This document shows positions 33,730 to 43,109 of a DNA stretch of 64,000 nt, one piece after another. Under the pieces are notes generated by a model. The model worked only from the letters and a program-made list of their open reading frames with translations. It ran no database searches and had not been told where the DNA came from. This DNA is from Gammaproteobacteria bacterium (lineage in GTDB: Bacteria; Pseudomonadota; Gammaproteobacteria; Pseudomonadales; Azotimanducaceae). The stretch covers positions 53,501 through 117,500 of the forward strand of contig JAUIAV010000013.1 in assembly GCA_030425195.1 (NCBI GenBank), in the 5' to 3' direction. Within the stretch, counting starts at the first letter, position 1; every line of letters begins with the position of its first letter. Made by a program: the position numbers and the translations under genes.

Positions 33730-33736
33730 TTGCTGA

Positions 33737-33813
<77 letters not shown>

Positions 33814-33820
33814 AGGATAG

Positions 33821-33844
33821 AGGCCCCTGATCAGGGGCCTTTTT
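33821..33844 (+). terminator. perfect palindromic terminator after tRNA-fMet
   Basis: AGGCCCCTGA TCAGGGGCCT (33821-33840) is a perfect palindrome followed by Ts to 33844. Some readthrough into rimP is expected, as in other gammaproteobacteria. Confidence 0.85.
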
Positions 33845-33851
33845 GTAGCCG

Positions 33852-34009
33852 CCGGGTGCGATGCACCCGGGCATCCTTCAGGTGGCTCGCCGCGTTAGGC
33901 CGGGTCGCCCATGGCTGTCGAAGCCGGATCATGAGTCCGGAAACGAGAGCCGGACATCAGGCTCCCCGAAAGGGGAGATTCGGGAAATGGGCGTAAGCCC
34001 ATTTTTTAT
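33852..34009 (+). ncRNA. structured 5' leader (rimP-leader-like attenuator)
   Basis: Three perfect hairpins precede rimP: CCGGGTGC/GCACCCGG (33852-33870), CTCCCC GAAA GGGGAG (33962-33977, GNRA-like tetraloop) and AATGGGC GTAA GCCCATT (33986-34003) followed by TTTTATT, the last looking like an intrinsic terminator 65 bases before the coding start. Position and shape fit the known gammaproteobacterial rimP leader, a presumed attenuator of rimP-nusA-infB. Assignment to that RNA family rests on position and terminal hairpin, not on a covariance-model match. Confidence 0.7.
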
Positions 34010-34074
34010 TGGTTGGAAGAAAAGCCTAGAAGACGGTCTGGAAGCAGGCCTGAGAAGCTCGAAAGAAAGCAGGA

Positions 34075-34533
34075 GTGAACAGAAAAGAGAACGACATCGC
34101 GGCACTGATCGCGCCCGTCGTCGCCATGGAAGGATGTGAGATCTGGGGCGTGGAGTACCGGGCCCAGGGCAGGCACTCGAAGCTCGCCATCTATATCGAC
34201 AGCGACGAGGGGATCAGTGTTGATCACTGCGAGCGTGTGAGTCGGCGGGTCAGCGATGTGCTCGATGTGGAGGAAGTGCTCACAGGTGCTTACACCCTGG
34301 AAGTTTCCTCCCCCGGCATGGATCGGATTCTGTTCAAGCCCGAGCACTACGAGAGTTGTGCCGGTGAAGAGATTGAGGTGCGTCTGAACTACCCGGTTGA
34401 CGGGACGAAGCGCATCAGAGGTGTCCTGATGGGGCTCGAAGGCGATGAAGTCGTCGTCCGGTCCGGTGAGGACGAGTATTTACTGCCATTGGAGAACGTT
34501 CAGCGGGCGCGCGTCGTACCGCGGTTTGATTGA
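34075..34533 (+). CDS. rimP: ribosome maturation factor RimP
   Basis: 152 aa. Needed for 30S subunit maturation. Family signatures: ALIAPVVAMEGCEIWGVEY at the N-terminus, VDHCERVSRRVSDVLDVEE, YTLEVSSPGMDRIL and the C-terminal SH3-like domain with VVVRSGEDEYLLPLENVQRARVVP. GTG 34075 is the only usable start after the in-frame stop at 34051. AGGA abuts it directly, so GAAAG further upstream may be the real ribosome-binding site. Confidence 0.95.
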   Translation: MNRKENDIAALIAPVVAMEGCEIWGVEYRAQGRHSKLAIYIDSDEGISVDHCERVSRRVSDVLDVEEVLTGAYTLEVSSPGMDRILFKPEHYESCAGEEIEVRLNYPVDGTKRIRGVLMGLEGDEVVVRSGEDEYLLPLENVQRARVVPRFD

Positions 34534-34539
34534 GACTCG

Positions 34540-36060
34540 ATGAGCAACATGAGCAAAGAAATTCTTCTCGTGGTGGAAGGCGTATCCCACGAGAAGGGCG
34601 TATCCAAGGAAGTCATCTTCGATGCGATCGAGGTGGCGCTGGCGACTGCCACGAAGAAGCGCTACACCGAAGACGCGGAGTTCCGGGTGGCCATCGACCG
34701 GGAAACCGGCGACTACGAGACGTTCCGCGTCTGGACGGTTGCCGAACCGAGCGATGATCCGGAGGAGCCGGAGTGGAATCCCGAAGCGCAGCTGACCCTC
34801 GAGGAGGCCAAGGCAAAGGACCCGAGCCTGGAGCTGGGAGATACCATCGAACAACCGGTGGAATCCGTGGAGTTCGGCCGTATCGCCGCGCAGACGGCCA
34901 AGCAGGTCATCGTGCAGAAAGTGCGCGAAGCCGAGCGGGCTCAGATCGTGGAAGCTTACCTGCCGCGGGTCGGTGAGCTGATCGGCGGCACCGTGAAGAA
35001 GCTCGGCCGTGACAGCGTGATCGTGGATCTGGGCAGCAACGCGGAAGGCCTGCTGACCCGGGAGCATCTGATTCCCCGGGAGACTTTCCGGGTCGGTGAC
35101 CGTCTCCGGGCGTTGCTGCTGGAGATCAAGCCGGATAACCGGGGTCCTCAGCTGATCCTCACCCGTACTTCGCCGAAGATGCTCGTGGAGCTGTTCAAGA
35201 TCGAGGTGCCGGAGATCTCCGAGGACGTCATCGAGATCCGGGGTGCTGCCCGGGATCCCGGCTCCCGCGCCAAGATCGCGGTGAAGACGAATGACGGTCG
35301 GATTGATCCGGTTGGTGCCTGCGTCGGAATGCGCGGGTCCAGAGTGCAGGCGGTTTCGGGTGAACTCGCCGGTGAACGCATCGACATCGTTCCCTGGGAT
35401 GAGAATCCGGCGCAGCTTGCCATCAACGCCATGGCACCGGCAGAAGTGGAATCCATCGTTCTGGACGAGGAAACCCAGTCCATGGACATCGCGGTGGGGG
35501 AAGACAATCTTGCGCAGGCCATCGGCCGTGGCGGTCAGAATGTGCGCCTCGCCAGTGATCTGACCGGCTGGCGGCTGAACATCATGACCCAGGAAGAAGC
35601 CATCTCCAAACAGGAGGAGGAAGCCGGGCGGTACATCCAGGAGTTCATGGATGCGCTGGCGGTCGATGAAGACGTGGCCATCGTCCTGGTCGAAGAAGGC
35701 TTCACCACGCTCGAGGAAGTGGCCTACGTGCCGATCGAGGAAATGACGGCCATCGAAGGCTTCGATGAAGAGATCGTCGAGGAGCTCAGAAACCGTGCCC
35801 GCGATGCCCTGCTGACCAAGGCCATCGCCAGCGAAGAGGCTCTCGGCGAACAGGAACCGGCGGAGGATCTGCTGAACATGGAAGGGATGGAACGCAGGCT
35901 GGCGTTCCAGCTGGCGAGCCACGGCGTCGTCACCATGGAAGATCTCGCCGAGCTGGCGGTGCCCGATCTGCAGGAGATCGTGGAAGACCTCGACGAAGAG
36001 GCAGCGGCGGCGCTGATCATGACAGCCCGCGCTCCCTGGTTCGAGGAAGCCGAAGAGTAG
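34540..36060 (+). CDS. nusA: transcription termination/antitermination factor NusA
   Basis: 506 aa, usual for proteobacteria. Order: N-terminal RNA polymerase-binding domain (1-130), S1 domain (about 135-200, IGGTVKKLGRDSVIVDLGSN), KH1/KH2 domains (about 205-345, including RIDPVGACVGMRGSRVQAV and AIGRGGQNVRLAS), then two acidic C-terminal helix-hairpin repeats (about 365-500). Starts six bases after rimP. MSNMSKEILLV is the likely start; Met4 is an alternative. Confidence 0.97.
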   Translation: MSNMSKEILLVVEGVSHEKGVSKEVIFDAIEVALATATKKRYTEDAEFRVAIDRETGDYETFRVWTVAEPSDDPEEPEWNPEAQLTLEEAKAKDPSLELGDTIEQPVESVEFGRIAAQTAKQVIVQKVREAERAQIVEAYLPRVGELIGGTVKKLGRDSVIVDLGSNAEGLLTREHLIPRETFRVGDRLRALLLEIKPDNRGPQLILTRTSPKMLVELFKIEVPEISEDVIEIRGAARDPGSRAKIAVKTNDGRIDPVGACVGMRGSRVQAVSGELAGERIDIVPWDENPAQLAINAMAPAEVESIVLDEETQSMDIAVGEDNLAQAIGRGGQNVRLASDLTGWRLNIMTQEEAISKQEEEAGRYIQEFMDALAVDEDVAIVLVEEGFTTLEEVAYVPIEEMTAIEGFDEEIVEELRNRARDALLTKAIASEEALGEQEPAEDLLNMEGMERRLAFQLASHGVVTMEDLAELAVPDLQEIVEDLDEEAAAALIMTARAPWFEEAEE

Positions 36061-36077
36061 ACTGAAGAGGTTAAGGA

Positions 36078-38633
36078 ATGTCCGACGTCACGGTAAAGCA
36101 ACTCGCACAGACGGTGGGAACACCCGTCGATCGCCTGCTCAAGCAGATGCAGGAAGCGGGTCTGTCGCACTCGACCGATGATGAGCTGGTCTCCGATGAG
36201 GAAAAGCAGAAGCTGCTCGCCTTTCTGAAAGCGAGCCATGGAGACAAGGCGGCATCCCAGCCGAGCAAGATCACGCTGAAGCGTCGTACCACCGGCACCC
36301 TGAAGACAGGCCAGGGACGTACCGGGCGCACGGTGAACGTGGAAGTCCGGCGCAAGCGCACCTACGTGAAGCGGGCCGACGTGGAGCCGGAAGCCCCGGC
36401 TGCCGCCCCGGAAGCCGAGCCGGCTAAACCGGCGGCGAAAGCGCCGAGCGCGCTGGAGATCGAGGCGCAGAAAATCCGCGAAGAGGAAATGGCGCGCAAG
36501 TCTGCCGAAGAGGAGACCCGCCGCCAGGAAGCCGAGCGCAAGGAAGAGGAAGAGCGGCGCCGGGAAGAGCTCGCCCGTCAGGAAGAGGAAGCCCGGCTCG
36601 AAGCCGAGCGGAAGGCTGCCGAAGCGCCGAAGGAAGAAGCGCAGGCCGCAGATCCGGAAGCGGCTGCAAAGGCTGCCGCGGAAGCACAGGCCAAGGCGCA
36701 GGCCGCCGAACGGGCCGGCAAACGCGCCAAGGGCAAGGAGCACGATCGTAAGAAAGGCGGCGGCGATCGGCGTCGGGAGCTGTCGCTGAAGACGGAGCGC
36801 AGAGCGCGCCGTCGCCATCATCAGGCGCCTATTCAGGTGGATCAGCAGGGCGGCGAGTTCCGTCCCACCGAATTCATCGCGCGGGAAGTGGAAGTGCCGG
36901 ATCTGATTTCCGTGGGCGATCTCGCCCAGCGGATGTCAGTGAAGGCGGGTGAAGTCATCAAGACGCTCATGGGCATGGGTGTGATGGCCACCATCAACCA
37001 GACCGTGGACCAGGATACGGCCACGCTGGTGGTGGAGGAGATGGGTCACAAGGTGAAGCTCATCCACGAGGACGCCCTCGAGCAGTCGCTCGAACAGTCA
37101 CTGACGCTCGAAGGCGAGGAAGTGCCGCGTCCACCGGTGGTGACGGTGATGGGTCACGTGGACCACGGCAAGACGTCTCTGCTGGACTACATTCGCGAAA
37201 CGCGGGTAACCAGCGGCGAGGCCGGTGGTATCACGCAGCACATCGGCGCCTACCGGGTGGAAACACCGCATGGTCCGATCACGTTCATCGACACGCCCGG
37301 CCACGCGGCGTTCACGGCTATGCGTGCCAGGGGTGCGCAGTCCACGGACATCGTCATTCTCGTGGTGGCCGCAGACGACGGCGTGATGCCGCAGACGGAA
37401 GAGGCGATTCAGCATGCCCGGGCGGCAGGTGTGCCCCTCGTGGTCGCCATCAATAAATGTGATCTGGAGGCGGCCGATCCCGAGAAGGTGACCAACGAGC
37501 TGGCCGCAAAGGAAGTGGTTCCCGAGGACTGGGGCGGTGATACCCAGTTCATCAAGGTGTCCGCGCACACGGGCCAGGGCGTCGAGGAGCTGCTGGAAGC
37601 CGTGCTCCTGCAGTCGGAGATCCTCGAGCTTAAGGCCGTGGAGGAAGGTCCTGCCCGCGGTGTGGTCATCGAATCCCGTCTCGACAAGGGCCGCGGCCCG
37701 GTTGCCACCGTGCTCGTGCAGAACGGCACGCTGAACCAGGGCGACGTGGTGATTGCCGGTGAGTTTCACGGCCGGGTGCGGGCCATGCTCGATGATCTGG
37801 GCGAACAGATTCAGACGGCCGGGCCCTCGGATCCGGTGGAGATTCTCGGGCTGGGCGGAACGCCGGCGGCGGGAGACGACTTCTCCGTGGCCTCGGATGA
37901 GCGCACTGCCCGGGAGCTCGCGGAGTTCCGGCGCGACAAATCCCAGGAACAGCGGGTCGCCATGCAGCAGGCCGCGAAGATGGAGAACATGTTCGCCAAC
38001 ATCGGCGAAGGCGAGAAGCGCATCCTGAAAATGGTGCTGAAGGCCGACGTCCGTGGCTCCCTCGAGGCCATACAGCAGGCGCTGATCGACATGGGCAACG
38101 ACGAGGTGGCGGTCAACGTGCTCGGGTCCGGCATCGGCGGCATCACCGCCACGGACGCGAACCTGGCGCTCACCTATGGTGCGGCGATCTTCGGATTCAA
38201 TGTCCGTGCAGACAGCTCGGCCAAGAAGATCATCGAACGGGAAGGTCTGGACCTGCGCTACTACAGCGTGATCTACGAGCTCCTGGACGACGTCAAGCAG
38301 GTGCTGTCCGGGATGCTGGCACCCGAAATCCGGGAAGAGATCGTCGGTGTGGCGGAAGTCCGTGACGTGTTCCGATCGCCGCGATTCGGCCAGATCGCCG
38401 GCTGCATGGTCATCGAGGGCAACGTCTACCGGAACAAGCCGATCCGGGTGCTGCGCGACAACGTGGTCATCTACGAGGGCGAGCTGGAGTCGCTGCGCCG
38501 GTTCAAGGACGACGTGAACGAGGTCCGCAACGGTACGGAGTGTGGTATCGGCGTGCGCAACTACAATGACGTGCGCGTGGGCGATCTGATCGAAGTCTTC
38601 GATTCCCGGGAAGTGGCCCGAGAGCTTCAGTAA
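36078..38633 (+). CDS. infB: translation initiation factor IF-2
   Basis: 851 aa GTPase placing fMet-tRNA on the 30S subunit. Residues 1-60 form the IF2N domain ([20 protein letters not shown]). A long charged Ala/Glu/Arg-rich linker follows (about 95-250), then a second IF2N domain (about 275-325), the G domain with [12 protein letters not shown] (from about residue 358), DTPGHAAF and NKCD, and domains II-IV, the last binding initiator tRNA. Cotranscribed with nusA, 17 bases apart. Confidence 0.97.
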   Translation: MSDVTVKQLAQTVGTPVDRLLKQMQEAGLSHSTDDELVSDEEKQKLLAFLKASHGDKAASQPSKITLKRRTTGTLKTGQGRTGRTVNVEVRRKRTYVKRADVEPEAPAAAPEAEPAKPAAKAPSALEIEAQKIREEEMARKSAEEETRRQEAERKEEEERRREELARQEEEARLEAERKAAEAPKEEAQAADPEAAAKAAAEAQAKAQAAERAGKRAKGKEHDRKKGGGDRRRELSLKTERRARRRHHQAPIQVDQQGGEFRPTEFIAREVEVPDLISVGDLAQRMSVKAGEVIKTLMGMGVMATINQTVDQDTATLVVEEMGHKVKLIHEDALEQSLEQSLTLEGEEVPRPPVVTVMGHVDHGKTSLLDYIRETRVTSGEAGGITQHIGAYRVETPHGPITFIDTPGHAAFTAMRARGAQSTDIVILVVAADDGVMPQTEEAIQHARAAGVPLVVAINKCDLEAADPEKVTNELAAKEVVPEDWGGDTQFIKVSAHTGQGVEELLEAVLLQSEILELKAVEEGPARGVVIESRLDKGRGPVATVLVQNGTLNQGDVVIAGEFHGRVRAMLDDLGEQIQTAGPSDPVEILGLGGTPAAGDDFSVASDERTARELAEFRRDKSQEQRVAMQQAAKMENMFANIGEGEKRILKMVLKADVRGSLEAIQQALIDMGNDEVAVNVLGSGIGGITATDANLALTYGAAIFGFNVRADSSAKKIIEREGLDLRYYSVIYELLDDVKQVLSGMLAPEIREEIVGVAEVRDVFRSPRFGQIAGCMVIEGNVYRNKPIRVLRDNVVIYEGELESLRRFKDDVNEVRNGTECGIGVRNYNDVRVGDLIEVFDSREVARELQ

Positions 38634-38639
38634 GGCGGC

Positions 38640-39017
38640 ATGCGCGAGTTCGGCAGAGAAGAACGGGTAGCGGATTTCATCCGCGACGAGCTGGCTTCCA
38701 TCATCCAGCGTGAGATGCGTGATCCGCGTATCGGCATGGTGAGCGTGAACGAAGTCAAGGTCAGCAAGGACCTCTCCTGGGCGGAGGTATACGTGTCTTC
38801 TCACGAGACGAAAACGGACGAGGAGCGCGCAGCGCTGATCGGTGTTCTGAACAAGGCGGCCGGGTATTTCCGCTCGGAGCTGGCGAAGCGGCACAGCATG
38901 CGGACGACGCCCAAACCCCGCTTTCACTACGACGTGGTGATCGAACGGGGGCCGGCGCTCGAGTCGCTGATCGAGAAAGCCGTGCAGGCCGACGCGGAGA
39001 ATCATCAGGATGGCTAG
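38640..39017 (+). CDS. rbfA: 30S ribosome-binding factor RbfA
   Basis: 125 aa KH-fold factor for late 16S rRNA processing and cold adaptation. Motifs: RVADFIRDELASIIQREMRDPRIG, VKVSKDLSWAEVYVS and KRHSMRTTPKPRFHYD. Starts six bases after infB. Its 3' end overlaps truB by eight bases. Confidence 0.96.
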   Translation: MREFGREERVADFIRDELASIIQREMRDPRIGMVSVNEVKVSKDLSWAEVYVSSHETKTDEERAALIGVLNKAAGYFRSELAKRHSMRTTPKPRFHYDVVIERGPALESLIEKAVQADAENHQDG

Positions 39018-39936
39018 ACGTCGGCGCGGACGCGATGTGAGCGGCATTGTGGTGCTGGACAAGCCCCAGGGCATGAGCTCGAACGAAGCGGTGCAGAAGG
39101 CGAAGCGTCTGTTCAACGCGCGCAAGGTGGGGCACACGGGTGCGCTGGATCCACTTGCGACCGGCGTTCTGCCGCTCTGTTTCGGCGAAGCGACGAAGTT
39201 CTCCCAGTACCTGCTGTCCTCGGACAAGAAGTACTGGGTCCGCATCAGGCTCGGCGTAGCGACGGACAGCGGAGATGCGGATGGTCAGGTGATCCGCGAA
39301 TGCCCTGTGGAAGGCATCGATGCGAACAAGGTGGAAGACGCGCTGCGCTTCTTCCGCGGCGAGATCGAACAGGTCCCGTCCATGTTTTCCGCCATCAAGC
39401 ACCAGGGTCAGCCTCTGTACAAGCTGGCCCGGCAGGGCATCGAGATCGAGCGCGAAGCTCGACGGGTAACGGTTTTTTCGAACGAGCTCGAAAGCTTCGA
39501 TGGGGACAGCCTGACGCTGTCCATCCACTGCAGCAAGGGTACTTATGTTCGAACCATCGCCGAGGAACTCGGCGAAGTGCTGGGCTCGTGCGCCCATGTC
39601 GTCGAGCTGAGAAGGCTGGCCGCCGGCCCGTACACGGAAGACGATCTGGTGACCTTCGAGACGCTGGAAGCAGCGCTCGAGCAGGGATCCCTGGATCCGT
39701 TTCTACTGCCGGTGGGCAGCGCCGTCAGAGAGTGGCCGGAGGTCAGACTGACCGACAACACGGCCTACTATCTGCGGCAGGGCCAGCCGGTGATCGTACC
39801 GCACGCGCCGACCAGCGGCTGGGTGCGGTTGTCCGAGGTCGAAGAGGACGACACCACGAGATTCATCGGGGTGGGTGAGGTTCTCGACGACGGTAGAGTG
39901 GCTCCCCGCCGTCTGGTGGTGGAGCATGGAAAGTAG
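39010..39936 (+). CDS. truB: tRNA pseudouridine(55) synthase TruB
   Basis: 308 aa. Forms pseudouridine 55 in the tRNA T loop. The catalytic Asp lies in KVGHTGALDPLATGVLPLCF; other family motifs are GIVVLDKPQGMSSNEAV, QVPSMFSAIKHQGQPLYKLAR and the RNA-contact segment CSKGTYVRTIAEELGE. The C-terminal domain is PUA-like. Overlaps rbfA. Confidence 0.97.
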   Translation: MARRRRGRDVSGIVVLDKPQGMSSNEAVQKAKRLFNARKVGHTGALDPLATGVLPLCFGEATKFSQYLLSSDKKYWVRIRLGVATDSGDADGQVIRECPVEGIDANKVEDALRFFRGEIEQVPSMFSAIKHQGQPLYKLARQGIEIEREARRVTVFSNELESFDGDSLTLSIHCSKGTYVRTIAEELGEVLGSCAHVVELRRLAAGPYTEDDLVTFETLEAALEQGSLDPFLLPVGSAVREWPEVRLTDNTAYYLRQGQPVIVPHAPTSGWVRLSEVEEDDTTRFIGVGEVLDDGRVAPRRLVVEHGK

Positions 39937-40038
39937 TCCGCGGTGGACTGAAAGAGAATGTCTGCCGCCATCGAGGTCACTGTAAATGTGCACGGTGATC
40001 CCGGAAAACGTAGCGCACATTAAACGGAGTAATTGGAA

Positions 40039-40308
40039 ATGGCACTGAATGCCGTAAGCAAAGCAGAAATCATCAAGGAGTATCAATTGGAAGAAGGGGA
40101 CACGGGGTCCCCGGAAGTACAGGTAGCGCTCTTAACCCACAACATCAACGGGTTGCAGGATCACTTCAAGGCGCACCACAAAGATCATCATTCCCGTCGC
40201 GGCCTGATCCGTATGGTCAACCAGCGACGCAAACTGTTGGATTACCTGAAGCAGAAAGACGCGAACCGCTACTCGGATCTCATCAAGCGGCTCGGACTGC
40301 GTCGCTGA
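40039..40308 (+). CDS. rpsO: 30S ribosomal protein S15
   Basis: 89 aa, identical in length to E. coli S15. Binds the central 16S rRNA junction. Motifs: [48 protein letters not shown] 40039 is preferred to TTG 40033 because GGAG (40026-40029) is nine bases upstream and MALNAVSK is the usual N-terminus. The 102-base gap after truB contains GGTCAC/GTGATCC arms (about 39976-40003) that could form a hairpin, a possible seat of S15 autoregulation. Confidence 0.97.
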   Translation: MALNAVSKAEIIKEYQLEEGDTGSPEVQVALLTHNINGLQDHFKAHHKDHHSRRGLIRMVNQRRKLLDYLKQKDANRYSDLIKRLGLRR

Positions 40309-40353
40309 CAGGCGAGGCAGCCGACGGCATATCCAACTTGGAGGTAACAAATT

Positions 40354-42453
40354 TTGAATCCAGTCACTAGAGAATTTCAGTACGGCGATCAGAAGGTCGT
40401 TCTGGAAACCGGCAGGGTTGCCAAGCAGGCAACCGGTGCCGTACTGGTCAGCATGGGTGACACCGTCGTCCTGTGTACCGTGGTCGGCGCACCCAATGCC
40501 CGTCCCGGTCAGGACTTCTTCCCGCTGACTGTCAACTATCAGGAAAAGACCTATGCCGCGGGCAAGATTCCGGGCGGTTTCTTCCGTCGTGAGGGCCGGC
40601 CTTCCGAAAAGGAAACGCTGACTTCCCGTCTCATCGACCGGCCGCTTCGTCCGCTGTTCCCGAAAGGGTTCCTGAACGAAGTGCAGGTGATCTGCACGGT
40701 CATGTCCGCGGACAAGGACCAGGATCCGGACGTGGCAGCCATGATCGGCGCTTCCGCTGCAGTGGCGATCTCCGGCATTCCGTTTGCCGGCCCCATCGGC
40801 TGCGCCCGGGTCGGTTACCGAGATGGTGCCTATCTGCTGAACCCAGGCTACGAAGCGCTGGGTGAATCGAGTCTCACCATGACGGTGGCAGGCACCGATG
40901 CCGCCGTCCTCATGGTGGAATCGGAAGCGTCCGAGCTGACGGAAGATCAGATGCTGGGTGCGGTGCTGTTCGGCCATCAGGAGATGCAGGTGGCCATCGA
41001 AGCCATCAAGTCCCTGGCGGCAGAAGCAGGCAAGCCTGCCTGGGACTGGCAACCGCCGGAGGCGGACACCAGCCTGGCAGAGAAAGTCGAAGGCGCTGTC
41101 AAAGCAGACCTCGGCGAAGCCTACCGCCTCACCGACAAGATGGAGCGACAGGGCAAGGTTTCCGAGCTGCGCCGCAGCGTGGTCGAAGCGCTGGCCGGTG
41201 GCGAAGATGCTGCCTACAGCGCGGACGACGTGACCGGTGCGTTCGGCAAGGTCGAGAAGAACCTGGTCCGGAACCGGGTCCTCAACGGCGAGCCTCGCAT
41301 CGACGGACGTGATCTGCGCACCGTACGGCCCATTTTCGTGGAGACGGGCATTCTGCCCAAGACCCATGGCTCGGCGCTGTTCACCCGGGGCGAGACTCAG
41401 GCCATTGTTGTGGCCACCCTCGGCACCATGCGGGATGCGGCGATGATCGACGCCCTGGAAGGGACGTTCAAAGACAACTTCATGCTGCACTACAACTTCC
41501 CGCCTTACAGCGTGGGCGAGGCCGGCTTCATGGGCGGTCCCAAGCGCCGTGAGATCGGTCACGGGCGTCTTGCCCGTCGTGGCGTGGCTGCAGTGCTGCC
41601 GAACGTGGACGACTTTCCCTACACCCTGCGTGTTGTCTCCGAGATCACCGAATCCAACGGCTCCTCCTCGATGGCCAGTGTGTGCGGTACCTCGCTGGCG
41701 CTGATGGATGCCGGCGTGCCTCTGAAAGCGCCGGTTGCCGGCGTGGCCATGGGCCTGGTGAAGGAAGGCAACAAATACGCCGTGCTCACCGACATCCTGG
41801 GCGACGAGGATCACCTCGGCGACATGGACTTCAAGGTGGCGGGTACCGCCAAGGGCGTAACCGCCCTGCAGATGGACATCAAGATTCAGGGTATCACCGA
41901 AGAGATCATGGAGATCGCCCTGGCTCAGGCCCTGGACGCGCGTCAGCACATCCTGGGTGAGATGAACAAGGTGCTGTCGGAATCCCGGGCCGAGATCTCC
42001 GAGAATGCGCCGGCCATGCGGGTGCTGAACGTCCATCCGGACAAGATCCGCGACATCATCGGCAAGGGTGGTGCCACCATCCGCGGCATCGTCGAAGAGA
42101 CGGGTGCCGACATCGACATCGAGGACGATGGCAGTGTGCGCATCTACGCCGCGGACGGCGACTCGATGAAGGCCGCCGTAGCCAGGATCGAAGAGATCAC
42201 GGCCGAGGCGGAAGTGGGCAAGATCTACGAGGGCAAGGTTGCCCGGATCGTCGACTTCGGCGCTTTCATCACCATCCTGCCTGGTAAGGACGGGCTGCTG
42301 CACATCTCCCAGATCGCCGAAGAGCGGGTGGAGAACGTCAGTGACTATCTGACCGAAGGCCAGGAAGTGAAAGTGGTCTGCCTGGACGTGGACCAGCGTG
42401 GCCGGATCAAGCTCTCCATGAAGGAAGTGGAGAACTACGCCGAAAGCGCGTAG
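40354..42453 (+). CDS. pnp: polyribonucleotide nucleotidyltransferase (PNPase)
   Basis: 699 aa. Phosphorolytic 3'-5' exoribonuclease and degradosome component. Two RNase PH-like domains (about 10-230 and 310-540, the second with [20 protein letters not shown] in part) flank an alpha-helical domain. KH ([20 protein letters not shown]) and S1 ([24 protein letters not shown] in part) domains end the protein. TTG 40354 is well supported: GGAGG (40340-40344) lies nine bases upstream, and E. coli pnp also starts with TTG. The stop codon TAG is the first three bases of a 19-bp tandem repeat. Confidence 0.97.
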   Translation: MNPVTREFQYGDQKVVLETGRVAKQATGAVLVSMGDTVVLCTVVGAPNARPGQDFFPLTVNYQEKTYAAGKIPGGFFRREGRPSEKETLTSRLIDRPLRPLFPKGFLNEVQVICTVMSADKDQDPDVAAMIGASAAVAISGIPFAGPIGCARVGYRDGAYLLNPGYEALGESSLTMTVAGTDAAVLMVESEASELTEDQMLGAVLFGHQEMQVAIEAIKSLAAEAGKPAWDWQPPEADTSLAEKVEGAVKADLGEAYRLTDKMERQGKVSELRRSVVEALAGGEDAAYSADDVTGAFGKVEKNLVRNRVLNGEPRIDGRDLRTVRPIFVETGILPKTHGSALFTRGETQAIVVATLGTMRDAAMIDALEGTFKDNFMLHYNFPPYSVGEAGFMGGPKRREIGHGRLARRGVAAVLPNVDDFPYTLRVVSEITESNGSSSMASVCGTSLALMDAGVPLKAPVAGVAMGLVKEGNKYAVLTDILGDEDHLGDMDFKVAGTAKGVTALQMDIKIQGITEEIMEIALAQALDARQHILGEMNKVLSESRAEISENAPAMRVLNVHPDKIRDIIGKGGATIRGIVEETGADIDIEDDGSVRIYAADGDSMKAAVARIEEITAEAEVGKIYEGKVARIVDFGAFITILPGKDGLLHISQIAEERVENVSDYLTEGQEVKVVCLDVDQRGRIKLSMKEVENYAESA

Positions 42454-42488
42454 CGTTTTCGCATCCGCGTAGCGTTTTCGCATCCGCG
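42451..42488. repeat. 19-bp perfect tandem duplication including the pnp stop codon
   Basis: TAGCGTTTTCGCATCCGCG occurs at 42451-42469 and 42470-42488. The first three bases of copy one are the pnp stop. The duplication pushes the pnp terminator downstream without altering the protein. Confidence 0.93.
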
Positions 42489-42493
42489 ATAAG

Positions 42494-42524
42494 AAACGCG
42501 CCCCTCGAGGGCGCGTTTTCGTTT
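42494..42524 (+). terminator. Rho-independent terminator of the rpsO-pnp unit
   Basis: AAACGCGCCC (42494-42503), loop CTCGA, GGGCGCGTTT (42509-42518), then TCGTTTT. A 10-bp GC-rich stem with T-rich tail. Confidence 0.9.
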
Positions 42525-42561
42525 TCAGGGTACGATAGCGTCTGAACGGGAGGAGACACAC

Positions 42562-43047
42562 ATGCCCTTATCCAGAAAACTCGCCCTCGATGCAGATCAG
42601 ATCGAGGAGATCATGACCACGACCTGGAACTGCCGCATTGCTACCGTGGGCCCGGGCACTCGGATCAACCTGACCCCCATGTGGTTCGGCTGGGGCGGCG
42701 GAAAAGTCTACATATACGGCCGCGGGCAGAAGGTCGTGAATCTGAGGCGGAATCCGGAATGCACGATCATCGTCGATCGGAACGAGAAGTTTCCGGAGCT
42801 GCAGGCCATCATGATGCAGGGCAGGGCGGTGGTGCTCGAGGATGCCGATGCAGAAGCGGCCGACGCCCACCTGGACGAGGTCAGAAATCAGATGGGCCGG
42901 AAATACAACGGTGGCCATGGACAGCCGCCTTCGGACGATCCGCCGCCGAATTCGGCGACGGCGCGAGGGGCGAACGGACGCTGGATGGTGTTCACGCCGG
43001 ACAGCCAGGTCACCTGGGACAACTTCAAGCTGGCATCGCTCCGGTGA
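42562..43047 (+). CDS. pyridoxamine 5'-phosphate oxidase-fold flavoprotein
   Basis: 161 aa with a split-barrel PPOX fold expected to bind FMN or F420. Typical sequence: CRIATVGPGTRINLTPMWF, VYIYGRGQKVVNLRRNPECT and MMQGRAVVLEDADAEA. The physiological substrate is not evident. It has a strong ribosome-binding site (GGGAGGAG, seven bases before ATG 42562) and stands alone between pnp and the convergent acs. Its TGA (43045-43047) lies inside the first copy of a 20-bp tandem repeat. Confidence 0.8.
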   Translation: MPLSRKLALDADQIEEIMTTTWNCRIATVGPGTRINLTPMWFGWGGGKVYIYGRGQKVVNLRRNPECTIIVDRNEKFPELQAIMMQGRAVVLEDADAEAADAHLDEVRNQMGRKYNGGHGQPPSDDPPPNSATARGANGRWMVFTPDSQVTWDNFKLASLR

Positions 43048-43102
43048 AGCCGGAGCGCCTACGGTGAAGCCGGAGCGCCTACGGTGAAGCCTAAGCGCCT
43101 GC
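43043..43102. repeat. 20-bp tandem repeat, three copies, over the PPOX stop codon
   Basis: Copies at 43043-43062, 43063-43082 (identical) and 43083-43102 (three differences), each starting GGTGAAGCC. The TGA at 43045-43047 of copy one is the stop of the preceding gene. Immediately after lies a hairpin GCGCCTG/CAGGCGC (43095-43117) that includes the acs stop codon. Confidence 0.92.
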
Positions 43103-43109
43103 GCTGAAT

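Noticed and set aside
40132..42561. Minus-strand frame of 809 codons opposite pnp and rpsO
   Set aside because: Antisense shadow with no family motifs, and it runs through the pnp terminator and tandem repeat.
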